A stretch of DNA of 64,000 nucleotides from Mycobacterium dioxanotrophicus (GCF_002157835.1 NZ_CP020809.1:7316001-7380000), one strand, 5' to 3'. Counted from the stretch's first letter, positions 18,252-27,078 are shown. Program-made: numbers and translations. Notes: generated from the sequence alone by a model not told the origin.

Positions 18252-18342
18252 CACCGCGAGCGTGCTGGGGGCCCCTCCCGCTTGCGGGGGAGTCTGCTGG
18301 CCGACACACCGCAAATCGTCAGCATTTCGCGCACGCTCGCGG
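18252..18342. repeat. Palindromic intergenic repeat with a nested 28-nt hairpin
   Basis: Outer parts match the repeat at 30536: GCGAGCGTG, then TCTGCTGGCCGACACACCG, then CGCGCACGCTCGC. Between GCGAGCGTG and TCTGCTG sits an extra 28-nt segment (18265-18292) that is itself a C/G hairpin (CCCCTCCCGC / GCGGGGGAG). The element follows the ilvD stop by 11 nt and could terminate it. Confidence 0.6.
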
Positions 18343-18481
18343 GCCGGTACAGTGAGACCGGGCGCGCAGGAACGCCCGATGTCCGCTCGAAGAGGCTCAG
18401 CCTCCCTGCCGATCGACTTACCTTGTGACCGACCTCTTCTCGGCCCGATTCGCGGACGCGGGCGTATGAGAGGAGGCCGTC

Positions 18482-19630
18482 ATGGCCAGCCGACTGCCCA
18501 ACAATCCGGCACTGGACAAGCTCCGTGATGAAGCACGCACGCTGCAACGTGCGAATCACACCCCGCTGCACCAAGCCCAGCTCACGGTCGCTCGCCGGTA
18601 CGGCTTCACCAGCTGGCCCGCGCTGGTGCACTACCTGCGCGAAGCAGCCGCACTCAGCGTCGACCCGGGCGCCGTCGACGAGAACACCCTCGACCCGGCC
18701 GACCGGTTCTGCTCCTGGGCGTCATTGCGGTACAACGAATCCGACGCTCCGCCCCGGTGGCAGTCCGCGGCGGATCTGCTGGCTGCCGACCCCGCACTGG
18801 TCGAGCGCAGCGTCTGGGCCGCCGCCGCGGCCGCCGACCCCGACGCGCTCGCCGGCCATCTGCGCAAGCGGCCCGCGCTCGCCAACACCGGCGGCGGACC
18901 GTTCGGCTGGGCACCGCTGATGTATCTCTGCTATTCACGAGTTCCGTTGAGCCACACCGCCGAAGACGTCACCAAGGCCGCGGCGTTGCTGCTCGATGCC
19001 GGCGCCGACCCCAATGCCGGTTACCTGTGGTGCGGGCTGTCGACGCCGTTCACACTGTTGACCGGGGTGTTCGGGGAGGGCGAGCAGGGGCCACGCCGTC
19101 AGCCGCGCCACCCGCAGGCCGCCGCGTTGGCCACCCTGCTGCTGCACCGCGGCGCCCATCCGGTCGACCAGCAGACGCTCTACAACCGGATGTTCCGCCC
19201 CGACAATTCACACCTGGACCTGTTGTTCGCCCATGGCCTGGCCGATGCCGAGCCCAGCCCGTGGGAGCGCCGGCTCGGCGAGGCCATGGAGACCCGAGAA
19301 CAGATGTGGCAGCGCCAGATCCACTGGGCTGCGGAGCACGGCTTCACGGAGCGACTCGACCTGCTGGCGCGCCACGGCATCGACATATCCGGGGTCGACG
19401 TGAGTGTTCCGGGCTTTCCCGACGACCCGAACGCCCGCGACGATGACGGCGCCACGCCACTGCACCAGGCCGTCTGGGAAGGCGACCTGGTGCTGATCCG
19501 GAGGCTGCTGGACGCGGGTGCGGACCCGTCACTCACCGATGGGCGGTTCGGCTCCACGCCACTGCAATGGGCCGAACACGCCTATCAGACCGAGGCGGCG
19601 GACCTGCTCCGCGCCCGACGTCGAGATTGA
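18482..19630 (+). CDS. Ankyrin-repeat protein
   Basis: 382 residues, cytosolic, no signal peptide. The N-terminus (about 1-50) has LPNNPALDKLRDEARTLQRA and ARRYGFTSWPALVHYL, a motif common to actinobacterial ankyrin proteins. Ankyrin repeats include AAALLLDAGADPNAG (about 160-175), AALATLLLHRGAHPV, and a C-terminal pair with ATPLHQAVWEGDLVLIRRLLDAGADP and STPLQWAEHAYQTEAADLL. These form protein-protein surfaces; no enzyme domain is seen, and the partner is unknown. GGAGG precedes ATG 18482. It converges on an SPW membrane gene with an 8-nt gap. Confidence 0.82.
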   Translation: MASRLPNNPALDKLRDEARTLQRANHTPLHQAQLTVARRYGFTSWPALVHYLREAAALSVDPGAVDENTLDPADRFCSWASLRYNESDAPPRWQSAADLLAADPALVERSVWAAAAAADPDALAGHLRKRPALANTGGGPFGWAPLMYLCYSRVPLSHTAEDVTKAAALLLDAGADPNAGYLWCGLSTPFTLLTGVFGEGEQGPRRQPRHPQAAALATLLLHRGAHPVDQQTLYNRMFRPDNSHLDLLFAHGLADAEPSPWERRLGEAMETREQMWQRQIHWAAEHGFTERLDLLARHGIDISGVDVSVPGFPDDPNARDDDGATPLHQAVWEGDLVLIRRLLDAGADPSLTDGRFGSTPLQWAEHAYQTEAADLLRARRRD

Positions 19631-19638
19631 CTGCGGGA

Positions 19639-20079
19639 TCAGGCGTGCCGAGTACCGGAGTTGCGGAAGCGCATCCCGAGATATGCCGCGTAGAGGCCGA
19701 GCAGGCACACCACGACACCGCTGACCACGTTCGACCAGATCATGCCCGCAGTCGGCCCGGTGACGAAGATCCACGGCGAGATGATCAACCACACACCGAA
19801 GACCGGCACCGTCCACGTCAAGCCGTGGCTGCGGTCGAGCGCACACCCGAAGCACAGGGCCAGGAATCCAATGGTGCCGCCGATGATCAGGTCGTTGATG
19901 GTCAGCCTTGACGTGGCTTCGAAGCCGACGATCCACGGCGACAACGCAACGTAGAGCCCTGCCATCAAGGTCAGGCCGAAGGTCGCCTGCGCTGCCATCG
20001 ACTCGGCGACACGGTCGTAGTTGGCCCGCAGCGCCAGGATGTCGGGGTGTTGATCGATTGACGAATGGACCGTTGTCAT
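19639..20079 (-). CDS. SPW-repeat membrane protein
   Basis: 146 residues with four membrane helices. Two SPW motifs are present, ALSPWIVGF (about 45-53) and IISPWIFVTG (about 98-107), marking the SPW-repeat family of unknown function found in stress-related loci of actinobacteria. The N-terminal 30 residues are soluble (HPDILALRANYDRVAES). AAGGGG lies upstream of ATG 20079. The gene is monocistronic between a convergent ankyrin gene and the 3' end of the LuxR-family regulator. The function is unknown. Confidence 0.78.
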   Translation of the reverse strand: MTTVHSSIDQHPDILALRANYDRVAESMAAQATFGLTLMAGLYVALSPWIVGFEATSRLTINDLIIGGTIGFLALCFGCALDRSHGLTWTVPVFGVWLIISPWIFVTGPTAGMIWSNVVSGVVVCLLGLYAAYLGMRFRNSGTRHA

Positions 20080-20216
20080 TTCCTACCCCTTCCACTACGC
20101 GGCAAGGGATTCGGCCCGTGCCGCACCCATCCATTCACTGCCCAGATTACGCCGGTCCGCCGTGGTCGGAGAAGATGAACGCTTGCACTCGGCAAGAGCG
20201 GGCACTGCCGCGTCAG

Positions 20217-22817
20217 CTAACCCCGAAAGCCACCCCGCACGATCGCGGCCAGTTCTTCGCGCGAGCTCGCCCCGACGCGTTGGCAGGCGCGATACAGGTG
20301 GCCTTCGACGCTGCGCACCGACATCACGAGTCGCTTGGCGATCTCCTTGTTGGACAGCCCGGCGACGACGAATTCGACGATCTCGCGCTGTCTTTGGGTC
20401 AGCGGCTGGCCCGCCGGGTGCCGCAGTGCCGGCGTGCAAATGCCCCCGCAGTCCGTGGCGAGTTGGCGTGCCACCGCCGCGGCATACAACCCGCGCTTGC
20501 CCTGCCCGGATCCGCTGAACGCGACGGCCGCCTGCGCGGCGGCGTCGGCGGCGGTCACCCGGTCCCCGATCGCCTGGTACTTGCTCGACGCGTCGAGCAA
20601 GCCTGCACCGTCATTCGCAGCCAGCGCCGCGGCGTGCCGCGCGACCGCGTCGGCCAGTGGAAGTCGCAACTCGGCGGCCAGTTCGGCAGCCCGCGCGGCG
20701 CCGGAGGTGTCACCCCACTGGGTCGCCGCCTGCAGGCAGGCGAGTTCGTGGGTGGGTTGGTGGCGTTCACGGGCCTCGGTGGCGGCGGCGCGGACGGCGG
20801 CGATGGCCTCGGTCAGCGATCCGCCTGCGGCCATGGCCCATCCGGTGGCCAGTGAGAGGTTGGTCTGCATGTACACGTAGTCGTCCGGTACCCATTGCCG
20901 GGCCTGCGCCAACGCCTGGGCTGCCTCCTCGGCCTGCCCGAGTTTGCCGTGCGCCTCGGCCAGGCCGAAGCAGCTCGCCGGGCGCAGACCTGTTGAGCCC
21001 CCGTGGGTTTCGACGCCGGCGAGCGCCTCGTGCAGTAGCCCGACCGCCTCGGGTATCGCGCCGCGGACCAACTCGACATGGCCGAGCAGGAACGCCAGGT
21101 TGGCCTGGGCCAGGCCGGGCAGGTCCCGCGCCGAATCAGCCAATTGCTTGGCGTTACGCACACATTCGTCGATCCGCCCGGTCAACCGGCAGGCCCGGGC
21201 GTACACACCGCCGTACCAGAATCGGGTCTGCGACGACTCGAACGAGTTGATCGCCCGGTCGATCGCGTCGGTAGCGACCTCGTTGAGGTCGTCGACTTCA
21301 CCCAGCGCGCCCAGGGCCATCGTCAGCGCCACCGCCGCGATCATGGCGTGGTAGTCGGGCAGCAGGCCCGATGCGATTGCGGCCCGGGCATTGTCACGCG
21401 CCGCTTCACAGCGCCCCAGCACGGCGTCGACGCCGGCCTGGATCGCCAGGCGGGCCGCCCGGTCGGATTCCGACTCCGGCTCGGCGGCCAACTGCTCGAG
21501 GATGACCGCGGCGTCGCGGGGGCGGCCCAGCATCCAGGTCAGGTTGGCGGCCCGCAGCGTCGCCCACCGATGCGCGTCCGGGCGACCCTCCGAACTGATC
21601 TGGGCCAGCACGGTTTCCGTCTGCTCGCCGCGGCCGAGCAGCAGTAGCGCCATCGCCCGCATCGGCGCGGCCTCGTAAGCCCCGCACTCGTCGGCCGCGG
21701 CGGCGAAGCGGTCCGCCGCGTGCGGATCCAGCAGCGTCATCGCCGCTCGGGCGGCATCGAGGTACAGCTGCGGGTCGGGCTTGAGGTCCGAGCCGAGCAT
21801 CAGCAGGGCGCGCCGGACCGTGGCGCGCAGATCGTCGTCGGGGTTCGATGACAGCCGCTCGACGAGCCGTCCCCGAAGCCCCGACAGATGCATCTCGCCG
21901 GCGGTGGCGCGGCGCAGCTCACCGTAGAGCGGATGGGCCAGCCGAACCTGCAGCCGCGATCCGTCGCGTTCGACCGTGACGACCCGCAGCGTCTCGGCGG
22001 CTTCCAGATCCTCGCGGCTCACCAGGTCGCACAGCACGTCGACATCGAGGGGTTCGCATTGCGACAGCAGGTCGACCACCATGGCCGGGCCGGCAGGCAA
22101 CCGGTCGAGGTTGCTGCCCACCATGTCGGTGATGCTCTGCGAGACGGCCAGGTCGCCGTCCCACATCCACACCCCGGCCACCTGCCGCAGGCGTTGGCCG
22201 TCGATCTGGTCTTTCAGTACCTGCTGCAGATACAGCGCGTTGCCGCCGGTGAGCTTCCAGAACCGCCGTGCGCTGCGGCTGTCGACCGGGCCGCCGAGCG
22301 TCTGCTCGATGAAGGCGCGCGTCGCCTCGGCCGACAGCGGCTCCAGGTCGAGCCTGGCGAGCAGGCCGTCCTTCCACAACGCGGTGACGGCGTCGGGGGC
22401 GGCGCCGCCGGCCCGTGCGGTGACCACCAGCCGCACTCCCCTGGCCTGGGCCAGTTGGTGCAGGACATGTGCGGAGAGCTCGTCGAGCAGGTGCGCGTCG
22501 TCGACCCCGATCATGCTGCGGCGTTGGTGTTGTTGAGCGACAAAGGAATCGATCAACCTGCGGACGCTGGGCAGCGGATCGCACATGTCCTGGCTGATAG
22601 CCCCGGTGAACGCGCCCAGCGGCAGCGACCGGGCGGATTCGGTGCCGACGAACCAGCTGGTGCGGTCACCTGTGGTGGCGGCCTGGCTGAGTACCTGACG
22701 GGCCAGTGCGGTTTTGCCGACGCCTGCCGGCCCGACGATCATGACGCCGCAATGCTTGCTGCCGTGCAACACCCGACGAATGGTGCCGAGCTCGTCGTTG
22801 CGTCCCGTCAGCGTCAT
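20217..22817 (-). CDS. LAL-type large LuxR-family regulator with AAA ATPase
   Basis: 866-residue regulator built as an N-terminal STAND/AAA ATPase (Walker A GPAGVGKT, residues 29-36; Walker B-like RRSMIGVDDAHLLDE about 92-106), a long TPR-like helical middle (about 330-780), and a C-terminal LuxR helix-turn-helix (about 800-860, LTQRQREIVEFVVAGLSNKE ... RSVEGHLYRACQRVG). Such proteins act as ATP- and ligand-dependent activators. No target can be read; neighbours are an SPW membrane gene and a TetR unit. The ATP site looks intact. The start at 22817 is preceded by a G-rich stretch. Confidence 0.9.
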   Translation of the reverse strand: MTLTGRNDELGTIRRVLHGSKHCGVMIVGPAGVGKTALARQVLSQAATTGDRTSWFVGTESARSLPLGAFTGAISQDMCDPLPSVRRLIDSFVAQQHQRRSMIGVDDAHLLDELSAHVLHQLAQARGVRLVVTARAGGAAPDAVTALWKDGLLARLDLEPLSAEATRAFIEQTLGGPVDSRSARRFWKLTGGNALYLQQVLKDQIDGQRLRQVAGVWMWDGDLAVSQSITDMVGSNLDRLPAGPAMVVDLLSQCEPLDVDVLCDLVSREDLEAAETLRVVTVERDGSRLQVRLAHPLYGELRRATAGEMHLSGLRGRLVERLSSNPDDDLRATVRRALLMLGSDLKPDPQLYLDAARAAMTLLDPHAADRFAAAADECGAYEAAPMRAMALLLLGRGEQTETVLAQISSEGRPDAHRWATLRAANLTWMLGRPRDAAVILEQLAAEPESESDRAARLAIQAGVDAVLGRCEAARDNARAAIASGLLPDYHAMIAAVALTMALGALGEVDDLNEVATDAIDRAINSFESSQTRFWYGGVYARACRLTGRIDECVRNAKQLADSARDLPGLAQANLAFLLGHVELVRGAIPEAVGLLHEALAGVETHGGSTGLRPASCFGLAEAHGKLGQAEEAAQALAQARQWVPDDYVYMQTNLSLATGWAMAAGGSLTEAIAAVRAAATEARERHQPTHELACLQAATQWGDTSGAARAAELAAELRLPLADAVARHAAALAANDGAGLLDASSKYQAIGDRVTAADAAAQAAVAFSGSGQGKRGLYAAAVARQLATDCGGICTPALRHPAGQPLTQRQREIVEFVVAGLSNKEIAKRLVMSVRSVEGHLYRACQRVGASSREELAAIVRGGFRG

Positions 22818-22880
22818 GCCACCCCTCGAAAACCGGGTTCCCCGAGGTCAGGATAGGGCGCGAAACGCTCACAGGGACCG

Positions 22881-23585
22881 TTATTGACCCACCATCCGAT
22901 AACGCTGGGTGTCGGCCGCGATAACGTCCGGCGTCGCCAGCGGTTCGTCCCGGTCGAGATGGACACCGCCGGCCCGCAGCGTGTCGTCGACCAGCAACCA
23001 GATCCAGCGCACCAGGTCGGCGACCAGCCCCTCCGCCGATGTCGGCCCCGGATGGTCGAGCCAGCGGCCCGCCGAGGACTCCACGAGCCCGACGATCGCG
23101 AACGCCAGCGGCTGCGGGTCGGTGTCCACGCCGAAAGCGTTGAGGTACACAGCGAACAGCTGGCACAGCTGGGTACCGATGGTGAGCTTGATGTCGGCGA
23201 TCGCGTCGGGCGCCGAGCCGTCCTCGCCGAGCGAACAGCGCGCCAGGTAGCGGTAGAGGTTGCGGTGGTCGACGAGGAACCGCACATGGGCGCCGACGCT
23301 GGCCTCGATGATCTGGGCCATCGATCCGTGCGGTGTCCACAGCGGCGCCAGTTCGGCGTTGAGCATCTCGCTGGCCCGCTGCGCGACCGCGCGCTGCAGG
23401 TCGGCCGCATCGGTGAAATGCCGGTAGAGCTTGGTGCGGGTGACGCCGACGTATGCGGCGATCTGTTCGGTCGAGGTCTGCGGTCCGTGTTCGGCGATCG
23501 CCGACAATGCCGCGTCGACGAACTCGGCCCGGCGGCGTTCGCGCTGCCCGGCCCACCTGGCCGTCCGGCCGCTGACTGACTCCAC
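22881..23585 (-). CDS. TetR-family repressor of the MpaB-aldehyde dehydrogenase unit
   Basis: 234 residues. The TetR helix-turn-helix is at about 20-62 (FVDAALSAIAEHGPQTSTEQ ... YVGVTRTKLYRHFTDAADL), and the rest is a helical ligand-binding domain. I chose GTG 23585 because TAGAGT sits exactly 7 nt upstream, giving a leaderless start; TTG 23603 and GTG 23594 are in-frame alternatives. Two TGGTAC-N5-GTACCA palindromes lie just upstream, between it and the divergent MpaB-like gene, so it very likely represses both. The inducer is unknown, perhaps a hydrophobic aldehyde or ketone substrate of the operon. Confidence 0.88.
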   Translation of the reverse strand: MESVSGRTARWAGQRERRRAEFVDAALSAIAEHGPQTSTEQIAAYVGVTRTKLYRHFTDAADLQRAVAQRASEMLNAELAPLWTPHGSMAQIIEASVGAHVRFLVDHRNLYRYLARCSLGEDGSAPDAIADIKLTIGTQLCQLFAVYLNAFGVDTDPQPLAFAIVGLVESSAGRWLDHPGPTSAEGLVADLVRWIWLLVDDTLRAGGVHLDRDEPLATPDVIAADTQRYRMVGQ

Positions 23586-23592
23586 GCAACAC

Positions 23593-23598
23593 ACTCTA
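23593..23598 (-). promoter_or_regulatory. -10 box of a leaderless tetR promoter
   Basis: Read on the minus strand this is TAGAGT, 7 nt before GTG 23585. The adjacent operator (23609-23625) would cover its -35 region. Confidence 0.5.
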
Positions 23599-23608
23599 GC
23601 CAATTAAG

Positions 23609-23651
23609 TGGTACATGACGTACCATAGCCTAACTGGTACACCTTGTACCA
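23609..23651. promoter_or_regulatory. Two tandem TetR operators TGGTAC-N5-GTACCA
   Basis: Two 17-bp palindromes with identical 6-bp arms, TGGTAC-ATGAC-GTACCA (23609-23625) and TGGTAC-ACCTT-GTACCA (23635-23651). Their centres are 26 bp apart. Only the 5-bp spacers differ, as expected for paired repressor sites between the divergent tetR and mpaB-like genes. Confidence 0.85.
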
Positions 23652-23676
23652 CCTAGTTTCGAAGGGAACGACGCAG

Positions 23677-24726
23677 ATGAATGCGGTGTCCACAGCACTC
23701 GCCCCCGCCGAGGACTACGGCTTCTTCGGCCCCGAATCGGTCACCTGGAAGGTGTGGAGCTACCCCACCTCGATGCTGCTGGGCTTCTCCCGCGCGGTGA
23801 CCATCGAGCACCTGGACCCGTTCCTGGCCGCCGCCGTCGACGCCACCGGGCAGGTCTACGCCCGCACCCGGCTGCGTTACGACCGGACCATGCAGTACTT
23901 CGCGCTGGTGGCCTTCGGCGACGCCAAGTCGGTGCTCGACGCATCGGAGATCCTGGTGAAGATCCACTCCAAGGCCGTCGGTACCGAGCCCATCACCAAG
24001 CGGCCGTTCGACGCCAACGATCCGCACTCGCAGCTGTGGATCCACCTGACCGCCTGGCACTCGATCCTCTACACCTACGAGATGTTCGGCCCGGGCAAGC
24101 TGACCGAGGCCGAGGAGCTGCAGTACTGGGAGGAATGCGCGCGAGCCGCCGAATTCCAGACCATCAATCCCGATGACGTGCCGCGCACCCGCGAGGGCAT
24201 CCGCGAGTACTTCGAGAGCTTCCGTCCCGATCTGGTGGGCTCCGAAGTGGCCCAGCGGATGATGGACTACCTGGTCGACCTCGGGTACCACATCCTGCCG
24301 GAGAAGATGCCGCACCTGCTGCGCAAGGCGTTCAACATCCCGATGCGCGCCGCCATCATCGCGACCATGCCGCAGTGGATGCGGCTGCTCGGTGGTATCC
24401 CGCAGAATCGGTTCGCCGACGTCGCGGCCCGCCTGGTGGTGCGCCCGTTCCTCAAGCTGATCGCGAGCAACCCGCGGCTGGAGATCAAGGCACTGAACCT
24501 GACGACGCCGCACACCACGCCGATCGTCGGACCCGTGCTGCTGGGCGTCCCGGCCAAGAACACGGTCACCTACACCCCGGCGGAAGCCCGGGCCAAGTGG
24601 GGCAAGGCGACACCGTTCGAGCAGTACAGTCACATCGTGGCCAAGCGGGAGATCGGCGAGGGCCCCGCGCCCTATGCGCACAACCATCACGATGCACTGC
24701 TGGAATTCGACAAGACCGCGAGCTGA
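23677..24726 (+). CDS. MpaB-family (DUF2236) oxygenase-like protein
   Basis: 349 residues of the DUF2236/MpaB family, related to the latex-clearing protein Lcp (a heme-dependent polyisoprene oxygenase) and to mycophenolic-acid MpaB (prenyl-chain cleavage). Family blocks seen are PTSMLLGFSRAVTIEHLDPF, ARTRLRYDRTMQYFALVAFG with a conserved Arg-rich motif, and LWIHLTAWHSILYTYEMFGP, whose His may bind heme. No signal peptide. GAAGGGA precedes ATG 23677. An aldehyde dehydrogenase starts 3 nt after its stop, consistent with cleavage of an isoprenoid or lipid chain to an aldehyde that is then oxidised (inference). Confidence 0.8.
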   Translation: MNAVSTALAPAEDYGFFGPESVTWKVWSYPTSMLLGFSRAVTIEHLDPFLAAAVDATGQVYARTRLRYDRTMQYFALVAFGDAKSVLDASEILVKIHSKAVGTEPITKRPFDANDPHSQLWIHLTAWHSILYTYEMFGPGKLTEAEELQYWEECARAAEFQTINPDDVPRTREGIREYFESFRPDLVGSEVAQRMMDYLVDLGYHILPEKMPHLLRKAFNIPMRAAIIATMPQWMRLLGGIPQNRFADVAARLVVRPFLKLIASNPRLEIKALNLTTPHTTPIVGPVLLGVPAKNTVTYTPAEARAKWGKATPFEQYSHIVAKREIGEGPAPYAHNHHDALLEFDKTAS

Positions 24727-24729
24727 CCT

Positions 24730-26418
24730 ATGACCGAACACATCGACCGCGCCCTCGAAGAACTCGTCGAGGGCGAGAAGAACTGGGCGGCACTGCCGTT
24801 GGCCGCCCGCAGACGCCTGCTCGACGAGATGCGCACCCTGACCGTCGAACACGCCGCCGAATGGGTGCATGCCGCCATCGGCATCAAAGGGCTCGACGCG
24901 TCCTCACCCCTGGTGGGCGAGGAGTGGATGTCCGGCCCGTACGCCCTGACCTTCGGCCTGGCCGCGCTCTCGGAGAGTCTGGCCAAGCTCGAAGCCGGGC
25001 GCAGCCCGCTCGACGACGCCGAATTCGGTACCGCCCCGGGCGGGCGCCTCACCGTGAAAGCGTTGCCGCTCACCACCTTCGACCAACTACTGCTGTCCGG
25101 TTTCAGCGCCGACGTGTGGCTGCAACCCGGCATCGGACAGGCCGAGGCGGTGCGGGCCGCCGGACTTGCCCAGCGGGATCCGAGCCACACCCACGGCGTG
25201 GGCGCGGTGCTGGGCGCGGGCAACATCTTCTCGATCGCCCCGCTGGACACCATCTACGAACTGTTCGCCAACAACCGGGTGGTGGCGCTCAAGCTCAACC
25301 CGATCACCGATCCGCTGCTACCGGTGTTGTCCAAGGTGCTGGCGCCGTTCATCGCCGTCGGCGCGGTGCGGATCCTCACCGGTGGCGCCGACGAGGGCAC
25401 ATACCTGGTGCGGCACAAGCTCGTTGACCACGTGCACATGACCGGTAGCGCGCTGACCTACGACGCGATCGTGTTCGGCACCGGCACCGAGGGCGCGGCC
25501 CGCAAGGCCGCCGACGAGCCGGTGCTACACAAAGAGATGACGGCCGAGCTGGGCGGGGTGTCGCCGACGATCGTGCTGCCGGGCCAGTGGACCAAGGCCG
25601 ACATCGATTTCCAGGCCAACCACGTCGCCACCCAGCGGCTGCACAACAACGGCTACAACTGCATCGCCGCGCAGGTGGTGGTGTTGTCCAAACACTGGCC
25701 GCAACGCGACGAGTTCATCGCGGCGCTGCGCAAGGCCCTCAACGACGCACCGCAGCGCCCGGCGTACTACCCGGGCTCCGATGCGCGGGTGGCCGGCGCC
25801 GACGCGTCCTACCCGGAAGCTCAGCACCTCGGCGTCAACGGAGCCCGCGTGCTCGTCGTCGATCCGCAGGATCGTCAGGCCCTGCTGCACACCGAGTACT
25901 TCAGTCCCGTATTGGGCATCATCGAACTCGACCCTGCGGGTGAACAATTCGCCGAGGAAGCAGTCCGGGTCGCCAACGACGAGTTCGTCGGCACGCTCGG
26001 GGTCAACATCATTGCGCACCCCGACACCATCACCGGGCTCGGCGACAAGTTCGAGGAGCTGATCGCGCAGCTGCGCTACGGCACCATCGCCGTCAACGCC
26101 TGGACCGGCGTCGGTTACCTGACCCCCACCGCAACCTGGGGCGCGTTCCCGGGGCACCTGCGCAACGACATCCAGAGCGGAGTCGGCGTGGTGCACAACG
26201 CATTCCTGATCGACCGGCCCGAACGCACGGTCGTGCGGGGACCGTTCCGCCCGTCGCCACGTTCGGTGCTGCACCGGGAGTGGTCACTGTCGCCGAAGCC
26301 GCCGTGGTTCGTCAACAACCGCACCGCGGCCACCACGGGCCGGCTGCTGGTCGACTTCGCCGGCTCACCGGGATGGAGCAAGCTGCCTGCGATCTTCGCC
26401 TCCGCACTGCGTGGCTAG
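24730..26418 (+). CDS. Aldehyde dehydrogenase family protein
   Basis: 562-residue NAD(P)-dependent aldehyde dehydrogenase-like enzyme. Catalytic features are present: ELGGVSPTIV (general-base Glu near residue 273) and NNGYNCIAAQ with nucleophile Cys near 312. The coenzyme region contains GAVLGAGNIFSIAP and HVHMTGSALTYDAIVFGTG, and YFSPVLGIIEL is the later motif. The sequence is atypical (long, with extra N- and C-terminal parts, and FVNNRTA near the end), as in the ALDH subgroup linked to MpaB or acyl metabolism. It is tightly coupled to the mpaB-like gene. Its stop overlaps the stop of the convergent TetR gene by 4 nt. Confidence 0.87.
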   Translation: MTEHIDRALEELVEGEKNWAALPLAARRRLLDEMRTLTVEHAAEWVHAAIGIKGLDASSPLVGEEWMSGPYALTFGLAALSESLAKLEAGRSPLDDAEFGTAPGGRLTVKALPLTTFDQLLLSGFSADVWLQPGIGQAEAVRAAGLAQRDPSHTHGVGAVLGAGNIFSIAPLDTIYELFANNRVVALKLNPITDPLLPVLSKVLAPFIAVGAVRILTGGADEGTYLVRHKLVDHVHMTGSALTYDAIVFGTGTEGAARKAADEPVLHKEMTAELGGVSPTIVLPGQWTKADIDFQANHVATQRLHNNGYNCIAAQVVVLSKHWPQRDEFIAALRKALNDAPQRPAYYPGSDARVAGADASYPEAQHLGVNGARVLVVDPQDRQALLHTEYFSPVLGIIELDPAGEQFAEEAVRVANDEFVGTLGVNIIAHPDTITGLGDKFEELIAQLRYGTIAVNAWTGVGYLTPTATWGAFPGHLRNDIQSGVGVVHNAFLIDRPERTVVRGPFRPSPRSVLHREWSLSPKPPWFVNNRTAATTGRLLVDFAGSPGWSKLPAIFASALRG

Positions 26419-27017
26419 ATCCCAATTGCTCCTCGCGTGCGCAGATCCCCAATTGCGCCTCGCGTGCGCATCAGCCGCTGACAGCAGTCCAGCAGCACCT
26501 GGTGCAGGTCGCCGTCATCGATGTCGCTGAGCTTGGGATCGGTTGCGCTGCCGTACATTCCGGAGGCCAGCACGGAAATGACGATCCTGGTGGTGACATC
26601 GGGATCGGTACCGAGCAGCATCACGGTGAGCCGCTCGATGATGTCACTGAGATCGGCCCGGCTGTTGACCAGAGTGTCGATGGCCGGGTCGCCGTGGAAC
26701 ACCGCGGTCACGCGGCGGTGGCGCACCGTGAAATCGACCATCCCGTTGACCGCGACTTCCTGCTGCGCCTCGGGAGTGGACATCGCTTCGGCGATCCTGA
26801 CCAGCCGCGCCATGTCGTCGAACACTGGCTGGATGACGGCCAGGACGATCTCTTCCTTGGAGTGGAACTGGTAGTAGACGGCGGCCTTGCTGACCCCGAG
26901 TCGATCGGCGATCATCTGCAGGGACGTGCCGTTGACCCCGTGCTCTGCGAATAGAGCGAGTGCTGCTTCCAACACTCGTTCACGCGCGAACCCGCGCGGC
27001 GCCACTGCCTTCGCCAC
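26415..27017 (-). CDS. TetR-family regulator of mmpS-mmpL
   Basis: 200 residues: TetR helix-turn-helix at about 12-58 (RVLEAALALFAEHGVNGTSL ... GVSKAAVYYQFHSKEEI) and a helical ligand domain. The GTG start at 27017 has GGAGGGA upstream. It is divergent from mmpS-mmpL, the standard arrangement for regulators of these exporters, so it is probably their repressor. A candidate site CAATC-GACTT-GATTG lies in the gap. The last residues repeat (RTRGAIG twice) because of a tandem DNA duplication, and the second copy supplies the stop codon. Confidence 0.88.
   Translation of the reverse strand: MAKAVAPRGFARERVLEAALALFAEHGVNGTSLQMIADRLGVSKAAVYYQFHSKEEIVLAVIQPVFDDMARLVRIAEAMSTPEAQQEVAVNGMVDFTVRHRRVTAVFHGDPAIDTLVNSRADLSDIIERLTVMLLGTDPDVTTRIVISVLASGMYGSATDPKLSDIDDGDLHQVLLDCCQRLMRTRGAIGDLRTRGAIGI
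26418..26470 (+). repeat. 26/27-nt tandem duplication at the 3' end of tetR
   Basis: Two adjacent copies (26418-26443 and 26444-26470) share GATCCC-AATTG-C-CCTCGCGTGCGCA. They differ by one C in the GATCCC(C) run and one base after AATTGC. The shorter copy shifts the regulator's frame into TAG and so sets its C-terminus. Confidence 0.85.
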
Positions 27018-27078
27018 ACTCGTCCCTCCGTCGCCAGGAGCGTACCCAAGGGCGTCTCAGGTCACACCTTGGATTACC

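Noticed and set aside
20217..22817. Linking the large LuxR/AAA regulator to the MpaB unit as one system
   Set aside because: The MpaB unit already has its own TetR and two operators, and the LuxR gene is separated from them by its own start region; nothing in the sequence joins them.
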